Source: Pseudarthrobacter siccitolerans
Lineage (GTDB): Bacteria > Actinomycetota > Actinomycetes > Actinomycetales > Micrococcaceae
NCBI RefSeq assembly: GCF_001046895.1
Contig: NZ_CAQI01000039.1
Coordinates: forward strand, 62,001-126,000
DNA: 64,000 nt
Reading direction: 5' to 3'
This document shows positions 36,527-45,975 of this stretch, piece after piece (position 1 is the stretch's first letter; the number at the start of each line of letters is the position of its first letter). A model generated the notes under the pieces. It saw nothing but the letters and a program-made list of their open reading frames with translations, did not search any database and had not been told where the DNA came from. The translations under genes and the position numbers were made by a program.

Positions 36527-38116
36527 GTGTCAAAACCCGTAGTACTGCTCGCCGAAGAACTTTCCCCCGCCACCATTGAGGCCCTCGGCCCGGACTTCGA
36601 AATCCGCCAAACCGACGGCGCTGACCGCTCCCAGCTGCTCTCTGCCATCGGTGACGTTGACGCGATACTGGTCCGGTCTGCCACCCAGGTGGACGCCGAG
36701 GCCATCGCCGCGGCGAAGAACCTGAAGGTCATCGCCCGCGCCGGCGTGGGCCTGGACAATGTGGATATCAAGGCCGCCACCCAGGCCGGCGTGATGGTGG
36801 TCAACGCCCCCACGTCCAATATCGTCTCCGCAGCCGAGCTCACCGTAGGCCACATCCTCAGCCTCGCGCGTCATATTCCGCAGGCCAGCGCCGCGCTTAA
36901 GGACGGCGAATGGAAGCGCTCGAAGTACACCGGCATCGAACTGTTCGAAAAGAAGATCGGCATCATCGGCCTGGGCCGCATCGGCGCCCTGGTGGCAGCC
37001 CGCCTGAAGGGCTTCGACACCAAGATCCTCGCCTACGATCCCTACATCACCTCCGCCCGCGCAGCGCAGCTCGGCGTACAGCTGGTCACCCTGGACGAGC
37101 TCCTGGCCCAGTCCGACTTCATCACTATCCACATGCCCAAGACCCCCGAGACGGTGGGCATGCTGGGCGCTGACGCGTTCAAGAAGATGAAGAACACCGC
37201 CTATGTGGTGAACGTTGCCCGCGGCGGCCTGGTGGATGAGGAAGCCCTCTTCACCGCCCTGCAGGACGGTGAAATCGCCGGCGCCGGCGTGGACGTCTTC
37301 GCCAAGGAGCCCAGCACGGACCTGCCGTTCTTCAAGCTGGACAACGTTGTGGTCACCCCGCACCTCGGCGCATCCACGGACGAAGCCCAGGAGAAGGCGG
37401 GCGTCTCCGTAGCCAAGTCGGTCCGCCTCGCCCTGGCAGGCGAGCTGGTTCCGGACGCGGTCAACGTCGCCGGCGGCGTCATCGCCCCGGACGTCCGCCC
37501 GGGCATCCCGCTGATCGAGAAGCTGGGCCGCATCTTCACCGCCCTCACCCACGACTCCCTGACGCAGTTCGACGTGGAGGTGGCCGGCGAGATCTCCTCC
37601 CTCGACGTCAAGGTCCTCGAGCTGGCAGCACTGAAGGGCATCTTCGCCGACATCGTGACCGAACAGGTCTCCTACGTCAACGCCCCGGTCATCGCCGAGC
37701 AGCGCGGCATCAACGTCCGCCTGATCACCACCCCGGAGACCGAGTCCTACCGCAACGTCCTGACCCTGCGCGGGGCGCTCAGCGACGGCAGCCAGATCTC
37801 CGTGGCCGGAACCCTGACCGGACCCAAGCAGATCGAAAAGCTGGTGGGCATCAACGGTTTCGAGGTTGAAATCCCCATCAGCGAGCACCTTGTGGTGGTG
37901 GCGTACACCGACCGTCCCGGCGTGATCGGCACCATCGGCCACATCCTGGGCATGAACAACATCAACATCGCCGGCATGCAGGTGGCACGCCACGACCAGG
38001 GCGGCCAGGTCCTCGCGCTGCTGACCATCGACAGCTCCGTGCCCCAGCAGGTCCTGGACGCCATCAAGGCGGGCATCGGCGCCGAGATGGTCCGGGAAGT
38101 GGACCTGGAGGACTGA
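36527..38116 (+). CDS. serA: D-3-phosphoglycerate dehydrogenase SerA
   Basis: 529 residues, the long actinobacterial form. It oxidises 3-phosphoglycerate to 3-phosphohydroxypyruvate with NAD, the first step of serine synthesis. NAD-binding GIIGLGRIGALVA lies near residue 145, and catalytic Arg, Glu and His are in ARGGLVDEEAL and TPHLGASTDEAQ. An intervening domain (about 320-450) and a C-terminal ACT domain (LVVVAYTDRPGVIGTIGHIL, split at R-P) for feedback by serine follow. It starts with GTG at 36527, and TAGACT 40 bases upstream may be its -10. It has its own promoter after the ilvBNC terminator. Confidence 0.97.
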   Translation: MSKPVVLLAEELSPATIEALGPDFEIRQTDGADRSQLLSAIGDVDAILVRSATQVDAEAIAAAKNLKVIARAGVGLDNVDIKAATQAGVMVVNAPTSNIVSAAELTVGHILSLARHIPQASAALKDGEWKRSKYTGIELFEKKIGIIGLGRIGALVAARLKGFDTKILAYDPYITSARAAQLGVQLVTLDELLAQSDFITIHMPKTPETVGMLGADAFKKMKNTAYVVNVARGGLVDEEALFTALQDGEIAGAGVDVFAKEPSTDLPFFKLDNVVVTPHLGASTDEAQEKAGVSVAKSVRLALAGELVPDAVNVAGGVIAPDVRPGIPLIEKLGRIFTALTHDSLTQFDVEVAGEISSLDVKVLELAALKGIFADIVTEQVSYVNAPVIAEQRGINVRLITTPETESYRNVLTLRGALSDGSQISVAGTLTGPKQIEKLVGINGFEVEIPISEHLVVVAYTDRPGVIGTIGHILGMNNINIAGMQVARHDQGGQVLALLTIDSSVPQQVLDAIKAGIGAEMVREVDLED

Positions 38117-38177
38117 TTCCAGGGGAAACGCCGTAGCGTCGGCTTCCGCTCGGCGCGTCCGGGCGGGGCCACGTATG

Positions 38178-38238
38178 ATTGGCCGGTCTGCTTACAATGG
38201 CTGGGTCCTCTTGGGACCATGCCGGCAGGCCGGCCAAT
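38178..38238. repeat. long stem-loop upstream of the ABC permease
   Basis: ATTGGCCGG (38178-38186) and CCGGCCAAT (38230-38238) form an outer stem, enclosing an inner GGTCC/GGACC hairpin. TACAAT in the loop could be a -10 box. The element is 84 bases before the permease start and 61 bases after serA. It may terminate serA or regulate the ABC genes. Confidence 0.5.
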
Positions 38239-38322
38239 ACCTTTTGCACATCCGTCCGTAATCGTCCACGTCCGCCGCGCGGACACGAATGTGCGCACGC
38301 AATCCAGGTTTCAGGGAGTTCA

Positions 38323-41121
38323 ATGAACGCCGTCCAGAGGTTCATCAGAAGCAGGGTGCTGCTGTTGACCGCGGCCATCTTGATCGCAGCCATGTGCTTG
38401 TCGGTCATCGTCCAAAGTCAATCGCAGGCGGCGCTCAGCCGGACCGTGAATGAAAATTCCCGGGGCCTTTACGATGTCCTGGTCCAGGCCAAGGCGCCCT
38501 CCGGTGCGATGCTGCAGCCGGAAATCGCTAACGGAACCGGCGGCATCAGCTTCGAACAGCTGGAGGCCATCCGGAAGTTGTCCGGTACCTCCGTGGCAGC
38601 GCCCATCAGCCTGGTGTCCCGCGTGACACAGAACCTTGAGGCCCCGCGGCTGGATGCCATGGATTACCTGGGCTACAACGCCGGGCTGGCAGGGACCGCG
38701 ACGGCGGACCAGGCCGCAGGTGCCACCGCTCCCGCCCAGTGGCCGGCAGCGGAGTCCGTGCTCAGCGACCAGGCGAAGAAGTACCGCCTCACCGCCAGCG
38801 CCGTAAGCTCCGACGGTGTTTCCGAGCAGACCCTGTTCAAGTCCAGCGCCGAAGGCACCCTGGGCAAAGCCAGGCTCGTTGAGGAACAGGCCGCCGGGGG
38901 AAGCAGCATCCGGATCGCCGCCCCCGAAGGCGAAACGGGAATCAAGTTCGCCGCGCCCGCCGGCGGTTCCGAACACAACCTGTTCAACCTGTCCGTGTCA
39001 CTCCCACTTGCCCCGGAAGTGACGGAGTCAGTGGTCGCCGTCGACCCTGCCGCCGAGCGCGCCCTGCTCGGATCCGCCGGGGACTTCCTTTCCCCGCTGG
39101 AAAAGGCCCCGCCCGCCGACGCCCGCAACGCCGGCGCTGTCGGCCGGTACCTGGAAGGCCTTTTCACCAACGGCATCGGGCTGGACCAGCTGGAGGAAGG
39201 TCCTGACTTCCTGGGCGTGAAGCTCAAATACTGGGCACCGCTGATGACCCAGTACCAGCAGGCCAAGCGCACCGGCCAGCTCACCGCCGACTCCCAGGCC
39301 ATACCCCTGGTGGTCCGCTCGGGTACGTCCCTGGACCTGAAGTACAACGTCAAGATCGAGGAAATCGACGACGCCGGCAAGGTGGTCAAGGACGTCGGGA
39401 CAGTTTCCAGGTCCCTCGGACAGGACTACCTGCCTTTCGTCTCGAAGGACCCGTTCGTCCTTTCCTGGCCCGGATCCACAGACCACACCTCCCTCCTGGG
39501 TGCCACCGGCAACTTCAACCAGGGCCTCTACACGCCCGCCCAGTGGAGCACCGACTTTGCCGCGGCCCCGCAGTACACCGACGGTAAAACCGCGGCAAAT
39601 GGCGCCGTGGACAAGGCCGCGGTACCCGGCGAATGGGTCACTGTGAACCGGCTGCCCGAAAAGAGCGCCAACGGCACCCCGGTGGACCAGACCCAGCGCG
39701 AACCCGTGGATGAGCGGTCCTACCGCGAAAACCTGGAGACCGGCGAGAAGAAGGTCTCAGCCCCGCTGGCCATGGTGTACGGCACCTTCGACCCGTCCGC
39801 TGTGGCGAAGGCGGCCGGTGACGTCAACAGGCTTCCGCTGGGCGGCTATGACCCCACTCCGTTCAGCCTGGTCAAGGACGCCGAGGGCAAGGATGTTGCG
39901 GCCGCAGAACTGAAGCCGTCCCTGAGCGCCACCGGGCTCGCCAGCCAGTCCGCCGGCGCCATCACCGACTACTACGGACTCGCTGCTGCCCGCGGCTACA
40001 CACAGAACGCAGCCGTGATCGATGCCGTTCGTGTCCGCGCCGACGCCCCCGGAAGCTGGAAGGAGGCCCAGCCCGAGGTTGAAAAACTCGCCGCCGAGAT
40101 CCGCAGCATGGGCCTGGAAGCCACCATCGTGGCCGGCTCCGCCCGTGAAGACGCAAGCATTTTCGTTCCCGGCTACTCCAAGGACGGCGCCGGCAAGGAA
40201 TCGGCCCTGGGCACGGTCCAGCAGTCCTGGGTCCGGCAGAACGCAGCCGACGCCGTGACGGGGTCCCTGTCCGGAACGAACGTCACGCTGCTCTTCCTCA
40301 CGCTGTGCGGAGCCGCGCTCCTGACCGGCGCCTCCACCGTGAGCTACATCCGCAAACGCCGGTCCGAGGCCGGTACCCTCCGTGCGATGGGCTGGACCCA
40401 ACGCCGGATCCGCAGCTGGGTCCTTGAGGAATTCGGAGTGGGCGCTGTCCTGCTCGCCGTGGCCGGCCTGGTCCTGAGCCTGGTCAGCTGGAGCCTGGCC
40501 ACCGCCCTGGTCTCCGTCTCCGTCCTGGTGCTGTACGCCGCCGCGGCATTCTTCGCCGCCCAGCAGCTGCGCCACAGGGACGTCATCGACCAGGAGCCGC
40601 AGCACGACGAACGGCTCATCCCGGTGGACTCGCCGCTGACCTTCGCGAACCGGCAGCTCGGCACCAACAAGTTCAACACGCTGTCCCTCGCTGTTGCTGT
40701 TGGCGTCTTCGGCGCCGCAGTGGGCGGGCTCATCGCGCTGCTGATCGACATTCCCCGGGCGGCCGGCGCCAGCGCCCTGAGCGGCCTCGCAGCTGCCAGC
40801 GTGGCCCTGCCGAGCATCCTCCTGGCGCTCTCCGGCGTGGTGGTGGGACTGGTGCTCACCCTGGTCACCGGACGTTTTGAACTCAACGCCAAGCGCCAGT
40901 ACCTGGGCATCCTCGAAGCCATGGGCTGGAACCCGGACATGCTCCGCCAGGTCCGGTTGTTCGAGAATGCGCTGGTGGGAACCGTGGCCCTGCCGCTGGG
41001 CGTGCTGGGCGCCCTCGGCATCGGCCTGCTGCTCGCCCCCTACGCCGCCCTGTGGGCAGGCGTGGCCGGGCTGGTAGCTGTACTTTGCTGGATACCGATT
41101 GCAACGAAAGTGGTCCAATGA
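38323..41121 (+). CDS. ABC transporter permease, FtsX/MacB-like, large extracellular domain
   Basis: 932 residues from the ATG at 38323 (AGGGAG upstream). One N-terminal helix (about 10-30) is followed by some 600 extracellular residues, then two C-terminal groups of helices: about 645-670 with cytoplasmic RKRRSEAGTLRAMGWTQRRIRSW, and another pair around 780-930 containing YLGILEAMGWN. Each LRAMGW/LEAMGW block is the coupling motif of FtsX-type permeases. Such pairs export lipids, lipoproteins, peptides or drive cell-wall enzymes. The substrate is unknown. The stop overlaps the ATPase start. Confidence 0.88.
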   Translation: MNAVQRFIRSRVLLLTAAILIAAMCLSVIVQSQSQAALSRTVNENSRGLYDVLVQAKAPSGAMLQPEIANGTGGISFEQLEAIRKLSGTSVAAPISLVSRVTQNLEAPRLDAMDYLGYNAGLAGTATADQAAGATAPAQWPAAESVLSDQAKKYRLTASAVSSDGVSEQTLFKSSAEGTLGKARLVEEQAAGGSSIRIAAPEGETGIKFAAPAGGSEHNLFNLSVSLPLAPEVTESVVAVDPAAERALLGSAGDFLSPLEKAPPADARNAGAVGRYLEGLFTNGIGLDQLEEGPDFLGVKLKYWAPLMTQYQQAKRTGQLTADSQAIPLVVRSGTSLDLKYNVKIEEIDDAGKVVKDVGTVSRSLGQDYLPFVSKDPFVLSWPGSTDHTSLLGATGNFNQGLYTPAQWSTDFAAAPQYTDGKTAANGAVDKAAVPGEWVTVNRLPEKSANGTPVDQTQREPVDERSYRENLETGEKKVSAPLAMVYGTFDPSAVAKAAGDVNRLPLGGYDPTPFSLVKDAEGKDVAAAELKPSLSATGLASQSAGAITDYYGLAAARGYTQNAAVIDAVRVRADAPGSWKEAQPEVEKLAAEIRSMGLEATIVAGSAREDASIFVPGYSKDGAGKESALGTVQQSWVRQNAADAVTGSLSGTNVTLLFLTLCGAALLTGASTVSYIRKRRSEAGTLRAMGWTQRRIRSWVLEEFGVGAVLLAVAGLVLSLVSWSLATALVSVSVLVLYAAAAFFAAQQLRHRDVIDQEPQHDERLIPVDSPLTFANRQLGTNKFNTLSLAVAVGVFGAAVGGLIALLIDIPRAAGASALSGLAAASVALPSILLALSGVVVGLVLTLVTGRFELNAKRQYLGILEAMGWNPDMLRQVRLFENALVGTVALPLGVLGALGIGLLLAPYAALWAGVAGLVAVLCWIPIATKVVQ

Positions 41122-41873
41122 CAAACCAGACGAATGTCCAGCGGAGCCGCCGGTCCGGCTCCGGCGACGTCCCCCTGCAGACGCGCGCCAACACCATCGT
41201 CAAGGCCGCTGACCATGAGACGCCGCTGGAACTGAGCGACATCACCATCCGCTACGGCGGCGGGAAAGGCGGAGCCGAAGCCGTCAGCGTGGTGGAAGGT
41301 TTCGACCTGACGCTGCACGCCGGCGAGATGCACTGCGTCGCCGGCCGAAGCGGCTCGGGCAAGACCAGCATCCTGACCGTCAGCGCCGGACTGACCCTGC
41401 CGACGTCGGGCCGCGTTTTCTGGGAAGGCGACTCCCTCGAAACCATGGGCGACGACGAAATCGCCGACCGCCGTCGTGCCCTCATCGGGTACGTGGACCA
41501 GGGCGGTGCCCTGATCGACGGCATGAGCGCCCTGGAGAACGTGCTGCTGCCCGCGGTTCCCGACGGCGAAGTGGACCAGCGCCGGGACATGGCCAAGGAC
41601 CTGCTGGACCTGGTGGGCCTGGGCCGCCGCATGCGGCACCGCCCCGCCCAGCTGTCCGGCGGCGAACGCCAGCGTGTTGCGATCGCCCGGGCCCTGATCC
41701 TCGGCACCCGGGTCCTTGTTGTGGACGAACCCACGGCGAGCCTTGACCGCGCCTCTGCCAACCGCATCATCAGCATCCTGAAGGACACCACGTCCGATGG
41801 CATCGCAGTACTCGTTGCCTCGCACGACCACGAACTCGTCCGGCTCAGCGATACCCTGACTGAACTGATCTAG
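41118..41873 (+). CDS. ABC transporter ATP-binding protein (MacB/LolD-like)
   Basis: 251 residues from the ATG at 41118, which overlaps the permease stop as ATGA. Walker A GRSGSGKTS (76-84), signature LSGGERQRVAIA, Walker B VLVVDEPTAS and switch His in VLVASHDHEL are all present. The about 40 residues before the core (QRSRRSGSGDVPLQTR and on) look unstructured. It should energise the FtsX-type permease encoded just upstream. The short intervening spacing and gene overlap imply a 1:1 complex. Confidence 0.93.
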   Translation: MTNQTNVQRSRRSGSGDVPLQTRANTIVKAADHETPLELSDITIRYGGGKGGAEAVSVVEGFDLTLHAGEMHCVAGRSGSGKTSILTVSAGLTLPTSGRVFWEGDSLETMGDDEIADRRRALIGYVDQGGALIDGMSALENVLLPAVPDGEVDQRRDMAKDLLDLVGLGRRMRHRPAQLSGGERQRVAIARALILGTRVLVVDEPTASLDRASANRIISILKDTTSDGIAVLVASHDHELVRLSDTLTELI

Positions 41874-41906
41874 CCTGTCCCTCCGCACCGAAGGTAACGT
41901 CCTCCC

Positions 41907-43466
41907 GTGACTGCTTCAGAGAAAACGCCGTTCTATATCACCACGGCCATCACCTACCCCAACGGCGTGCCCCACATCGGCCACGCCTACGAGTACATAG
42001 CCACCGATGCCATGGCACGCTTCAAGCGGCTGGACGGCTACGACGTGATGTTCCTGACCGGTACCGACGAGCACGGGATGAAGATCGCCCAGACCGCGGA
42101 AAAGGAAGGCATCACGCCCAAGGAACTGGTGGACCGGAATGCCGAGGTCTACAAAGGCGCGCATTCAGCCCTCGGCATCACCTACGACCGCTTCATCCGC
42201 ACCACGGACCAGGACCACTACGCCGCTTCGCAGGCCATCTGGAAGAAGATGGAAGCCAACGGGGACATCTACCTCTCCAAATACGAGGGCTGGTACTCCG
42301 TCCGGGACGAAGCGTTCTACGGCGAAGACGACACCGTGGTCAAGGACGATGGCGTGCGCTACTCCAAGGAAACGGACACCGAGGTGACCTGGACGGCTGA
42401 GGAGAGCTACTTCTTCCGCCTTTCGGCCTACCAGGACAAGCTCCTTGCGCTCTATGAGGCACAGCCGGAGTTCGGCGCCCCGCAATACCGCTTCAACGAG
42501 GTCATCAGCTTCGTCAAGCGCGGCCTGGAGGACCTGTCCATCAGCCGCACCACATTTGACTGGGGCGTCCCGGTCCCGGGCAACGACAAGCACGTGATGT
42601 ACGTCTGGGTGGACGCCCTGACCAACTACCTCACCGGTGTGGGCTACCCGGACGTGGATTCGGAGAAGTTCCGGAAGTTCTGGCCGGCCGACGTCCACGT
42701 CATCGGCAAGGACATCTCGCGCTTCCACGCCATCTACTGGCCCGCCTTCCTGATGAGTGCGGGGCTGGAGCTGCCCAAACGGGTGATGATCCACGGGTTC
42801 CTGCAGAACAACGGCGTCAAGATGTCCAAGTCGCTGGGCAACGTGGTGGCCCCCGCCGACTTCGTGGCACAGTACGGGCTTGACCAGGTGCGGTTCTTCT
42901 TCCTGCGCGAGGTTCCGTTCGGGGCTGACGGCAGCTACAACCATGAGGCGATCGTCGGCCGGATGAACGCCGACCTGGCCAACAACTTCGGCAACCTGGC
43001 CCAGCGTTCGCTGTCCATGGTGGCGAAGAACTGCGGGGCCCAGGTGCCCGTACCCGGTGCGTTCACTGCCGCGGACGAAGCGATCCTTGCCCAGGCCGGG
43101 GGCCTGCTCCAAGCGGCCCGGGCCGCTTTTGACAAGCAGGAATTCAGCCGCGCCCTTGAAGCCATTTGGGGCGTGCTGGGTGACACCAACGCCTACTTCG
43201 CCGAGCAGGCTCCCTGGGTGCTGCGGAAGACCGACGTCGAACGCATGAACACCGTCCTGTACGTGACGCTGGAAGTCCTGCGTATCGTGGCCATCCTGGC
43301 CCAGCCGGTGATGCCGAACGCCACGTCCAAACTCCTGGACGCACTGGGCCAGCCGGAAGGGCAGGCCCGGCAGTTCGCCGCCATTGGTACGCCCATCGCG
43401 GCCGGGATCGATTTGCCGGCACCAGCACCGGTGTTCCCCAAGTATGAGGAGCCCGCCGGGGCCTGA
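41907..43466 (+). CDS. metG: methionyl-tRNA synthetase
   Basis: 519 residues from the GTG at 41907. Class I synthetase: the HIGH motif is in [22 protein letters not shown] (split at H-I) and KMSKS in [12 protein letters not shown] near residue 308. The knuckle region reads [10 protein letters not shown] and lacks the Cys pairs that bind zinc in E. coli MetRS, so this is the zinc-free type. The C-terminal anticodon-binding helices are present, but there is no appended tRNA-binding (Arc1p/Trbp111) domain. The last A of the TGA stop is also the first base of a repeat unit. Confidence 0.96.
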   Translation: MTASEKTPFYITTAITYPNGVPHIGHAYEYIATDAMARFKRLDGYDVMFLTGTDEHGMKIAQTAEKEGITPKELVDRNAEVYKGAHSALGITYDRFIRTTDQDHYAASQAIWKKMEANGDIYLSKYEGWYSVRDEAFYGEDDTVVKDDGVRYSKETDTEVTWTAEESYFFRLSAYQDKLLALYEAQPEFGAPQYRFNEVISFVKRGLEDLSISRTTFDWGVPVPGNDKHVMYVWVDALTNYLTGVGYPDVDSEKFRKFWPADVHVIGKDISRFHAIYWPAFLMSAGLELPKRVMIHGFLQNNGVKMSKSLGNVVAPADFVAQYGLDQVRFFFLREVPFGADGSYNHEAIVGRMNADLANNFGNLAQRSLSMVAKNCGAQVPVPGAFTAADEAILAQAGGLLQAARAAFDKQEFSRALEAIWGVLGDTNAYFAEQAPWVLRKTDVERMNTVLYVTLEVLRIVAILAQPVMPNATSKLLDALGQPEGQARQFAAIGTPIAAGIDLPAPAPVFPKYEEPAGA

Positions 43467-43535
43467 CGCTCTCTCACTTTCTGCAGGTTTTCCGGCAACG
43501 CTCTCTCACCTTTCGCAGCGAAGGTGTGGGAGCGT
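43466..43535. repeat. copy of the 32-bp-period intergenic repeat, at the metG stop
   Basis: Unit ACGCTCTCTCACTT (43466-43479), an 18-base spacer, unit ACGCTCTCTCACCT (43498-43511), a 10-base loop, and an inverted unit AGGTGTGGGAGCGT (43522-43535). The spacer matches 12 of 18 bases of the first spacer of the 51146 element. Units 2 and 3 with flanks form a long hairpin that may also end the metG transcript, though no T-run follows. Confidence 0.8.
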
Positions 43536-43586
43536 TGCCGTTCCTTCCCGAGGAGTACCGCCCATCTGTTCGAATAATGAGACGGC

Positions 43587-43617
43587 TTGACCAGCATCTG
43601 GATGACTTGGCTACCCT
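43587..43617 (+). promoter_or_regulatory. promoter of leuB (leaderless)
   Basis: TTGACC (43587-43592) and TACCCT (43612-43617) with a 19-base spacer. The ATG at 43624 is where transcription should begin, and no ribosome site is present. Confidence 0.55.
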
Positions 43618-43623
43618 GAAACT

Positions 43624-44676
43624 ATGAGCGCATCCTCCATCGATCTTGCAGTTATCCCCGGCGACGGCATTGGCCCTGAGGTCATTGCGGAGGCACTGAA
43701 GGTGCTGGAGAAGGCCGTGGCCGCAGAGGGCGTTGAGCTCAAGCAGACCCACTACAAGCTCGGCGCTGAGCACTGGCTGGCCACCGGCGAAACGCTGCCG
43801 GACCATGTCCTTGCGGACCTGCGCACCCGGGACGCCATCCTGTTCGGCGCCGTGGGGGCAGCCCCCGGCGATACGCGCATCCCGTCCGGCATCATCGAGC
43901 GCGAGATGCTGCTCAAGCTCCGCTTCAGCCTCGACCACTACGTCAACCTCCGCCCGTCACGGCTCTACGGAACGGTGGGGAGCCCGCTGGCCAACCCCGG
44001 CACCATCGACTTCATCGTGGTGCGCGAAGGAACCGAAGGCCCTTACGTCGGAAACGGCGGCACCCTTCGCGCCGGCACGCCTCACGAGGTGGCCACCGAA
44101 GTTTCGCTGAACACGGCGCACGGTGTGGAGCGCGTGGTCCGCGATGCCTTCCGCCGCGCCAGCGCCCGGGAACGCAAGCATGTGACCCTCGTCCACAAGC
44201 ACAACGTCCTTGTCTACGCAGGACACCTCTGGAAGCGGACGGTCGAAGCAGTGGCCCAGGAGTTCCCGGAAGTCACCCACGACTACCTGCACGTGGACGC
44301 TGCCACCATCTTTATGGTTACCGACCCGTCCCGCTTCGACGTGATCGTCACCGACAACCTCTTTGGCGACATCCTCACCGACCTCGCCGCAGCGATCACC
44401 GGCGGCATCGGCCTGGCCGCTTCGGGGAACATCAACATGGACCGCACCGCGCCGTCCATGTTCGAACCGGTCCACGGTTCAGCTCCGGACATCGCCGGAC
44501 AGGGCAAGGCCGACCCCACCGCCGCCATCCTGTCCGCAGCACTCCTGCTGGACCACCTCGGCTACACCGCAGCGGCCCGCCGGATCGAGGCAGCAGTAGT
44601 TGCCGACGTCGAAAAGCGCGACGGCGGTGCCCGCAGCACCAGTGCCATCGGCGACGCCATCGCCGCAGGCCTCTAG
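43624..44676 (+). CDS. leuB: 3-isopropylmalate dehydrogenase LeuB
   Basis: 350 residues. It oxidatively decarboxylates 3-isopropylmalate to 2-ketoisocaproate with NAD. Landmarks are [11 protein letters not shown] near residue 10, [14 protein letters not shown] near 130, the [16 protein letters not shown] block with its catalytic Lys, and [18 protein letters not shown] with metal-binding aspartates. [18 protein letters not shown] near 280 is the cofactor loop. It has no Shine-Dalgarno and a -10 box seven bases ahead, so it is probably translated from a leaderless mRNA. ilvE follows after 101 bases. Confidence 0.97.
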   Translation: MSASSIDLAVIPGDGIGPEVIAEALKVLEKAVAAEGVELKQTHYKLGAEHWLATGETLPDHVLADLRTRDAILFGAVGAAPGDTRIPSGIIEREMLLKLRFSLDHYVNLRPSRLYGTVGSPLANPGTIDFIVVREGTEGPYVGNGGTLRAGTPHEVATEVSLNTAHGVERVVRDAFRRASARERKHVTLVHKHNVLVYAGHLWKRTVEAVAQEFPEVTHDYLHVDAATIFMVTDPSRFDVIVTDNLFGDILTDLAAAITGGIGLAASGNINMDRTAPSMFEPVHGSAPDIAGQGKADPTAAILSAALLLDHLGYTAAARRIEAAVVADVEKRDGGARSTSAIGDAIAAGL

Positions 44677-44777
44677 CCGCGCGGGGCGTGCCGGCAACGG
44701 GCGTAAGCTTGTCTCGAATCACCAAATGCCGCCTTGCCGTTCAACGCTGAGCCGAGGCGGCCGATCGTGGAGGAACC

Positions 44778-45890
44778 ATGACTCAGACTGCCCACGGCGT
44801 CGACTTTAGCCAGCAACCCTCGGCCACCCCGAAGTCTGCTGAAGAGCGTGCAGCCATCCTGGCAAACCCGGGATTCGGCAACTACTTCACCGACCACACC
44901 GCCATCGTCGACTACAGCGTTGACGAGAACGGCAGCGGCGGCTGGCACAACGCCCGGATTGAAGCGTACGGGCCGATCGTCCTCGATCCGTCGGCCGCTG
45001 TTTTCCACTACGGCCAGGAGATCTTCGAGGGGCTCAAGGCCTACCGCCACGCCGACGGTTCCATCTGGACCTTCCGGCCCGAGGCCAACGCCGCGCGCCT
45101 GAACAAGTCCGCCCGCAGGCTTGCCCTGCCCGAACTGCCTGCCGAGTACTTCCTCGGCGCCATCCGCGAACTGGTGGCAGCCGACAAGGAATGGGTTCCC
45201 AGCGGCGACGGCGAAGCGCTGTACCTTCGGCCGTTTATGATCGCCACCGAAGCGTTCCTGGGCGTCCGTGCGGCCCGCGAGGTCTCCTTCCGGGTGATCG
45301 CTTCGCCGGCAGGCAACTACTTCGGCGGCGAACTGAAGCCCGTCTCCATCTGGATCTCGCGCGAGTACGCCCGCGCCGGCCGCGGCGGAACCGGCGATGC
45401 CAAATGTGGCGGGAACTACGCCGCGTCGCTCATCGCCCAGCAGGAAGCTGAAGCCAACGGCTGCAAGCAGGTCCTCTTCCTGGACCACTTCAACGACGAC
45501 GCCGTTGAAGAACTGGGCGGCATGAACGTCTTCTTCGTCATGAAGGACGGCTCGCTGGTCACGCCCGCGCTGACCGGCACCATCCTGGAAGGCGTCACCC
45601 GGATGTCCGTCATCCAGGTGGCCAAGGACATGGGCCGCGAAGTCACCGAGCGGAAGATCACCCTCGATGAGTGGCGCGACGGCGTTGCCTCCGGCGACAT
45701 CGCAGAAGTCTTCGCCTGCGGCACGGCGGCAGTCATCACGCCCATCGGTGTCCTGAAGGACGCCACCGAATTCATCGGCTCAGAAGATGCCAAGGCAGGG
45801 GAGACCACCATGGCCATCCGCGAGCAGCTGCTCGGCATCCAGACCGGTTCGGTGCCCGATACCCACGGCTGGCTTACCCGCCTCGCCTAG
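44778..45890 (+). CDS. ilvE: branched-chain amino acid aminotransferase IlvE
   Basis: 370 residues, the group II (eukaryote-like) BCAT length. It performs the last transamination to leucine, isoleucine and valine with glutamate. PLP lysine lies in GDAKCGGNYAASL; FHYGQEIFEGLKAYRHADGS (split at A-Y) near residue 80 and EELGGMNVFFV are family blocks. CxxC is not evident. GGAGGAACC precedes the ATG. It is 101 bases after leuB; that gap includes a GCCGCCT/AGGCGGC dyad, so it may have its own control. An intrinsic terminator follows. Confidence 0.97.
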   Translation: MTQTAHGVDFSQQPSATPKSAEERAAILANPGFGNYFTDHTAIVDYSVDENGSGGWHNARIEAYGPIVLDPSAAVFHYGQEIFEGLKAYRHADGSIWTFRPEANAARLNKSARRLALPELPAEYFLGAIRELVAADKEWVPSGDGEALYLRPFMIATEAFLGVRAAREVSFRVIASPAGNYFGGELKPVSIWISREYARAGRGGTGDAKCGGNYAASLIAQQEAEANGCKQVLFLDHFNDDAVEELGGMNVFFVMKDGSLVTPALTGTILEGVTRMSVIQVAKDMGREVTERKITLDEWRDGVASGDIAEVFACGTAAVITPIGVLKDATEFIGSEDAKAGETTMAIREQLLGIQTGSVPDTHGWLTRLA

Positions 45891-45919
45891 TCCGGCTTAT
45901 TCCTGACTGCCAAATTACG

Positions 45920-45955
45920 ACGGCGCCTGCCGGGCTCATCCCCGGCAGGCGCCGT
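45920..45955. terminator. intrinsic terminator between convergent genes
   Basis: 15-bp perfect stem ACGGCGCCTGCCGGG with 6-base loop, between ilvE and the convergent hypothetical gene. The flanking T-run is weak on both strands. Confidence 0.75.
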
Positions 45956-45975
45956 TCGCTGCTCAACGGGGATGA

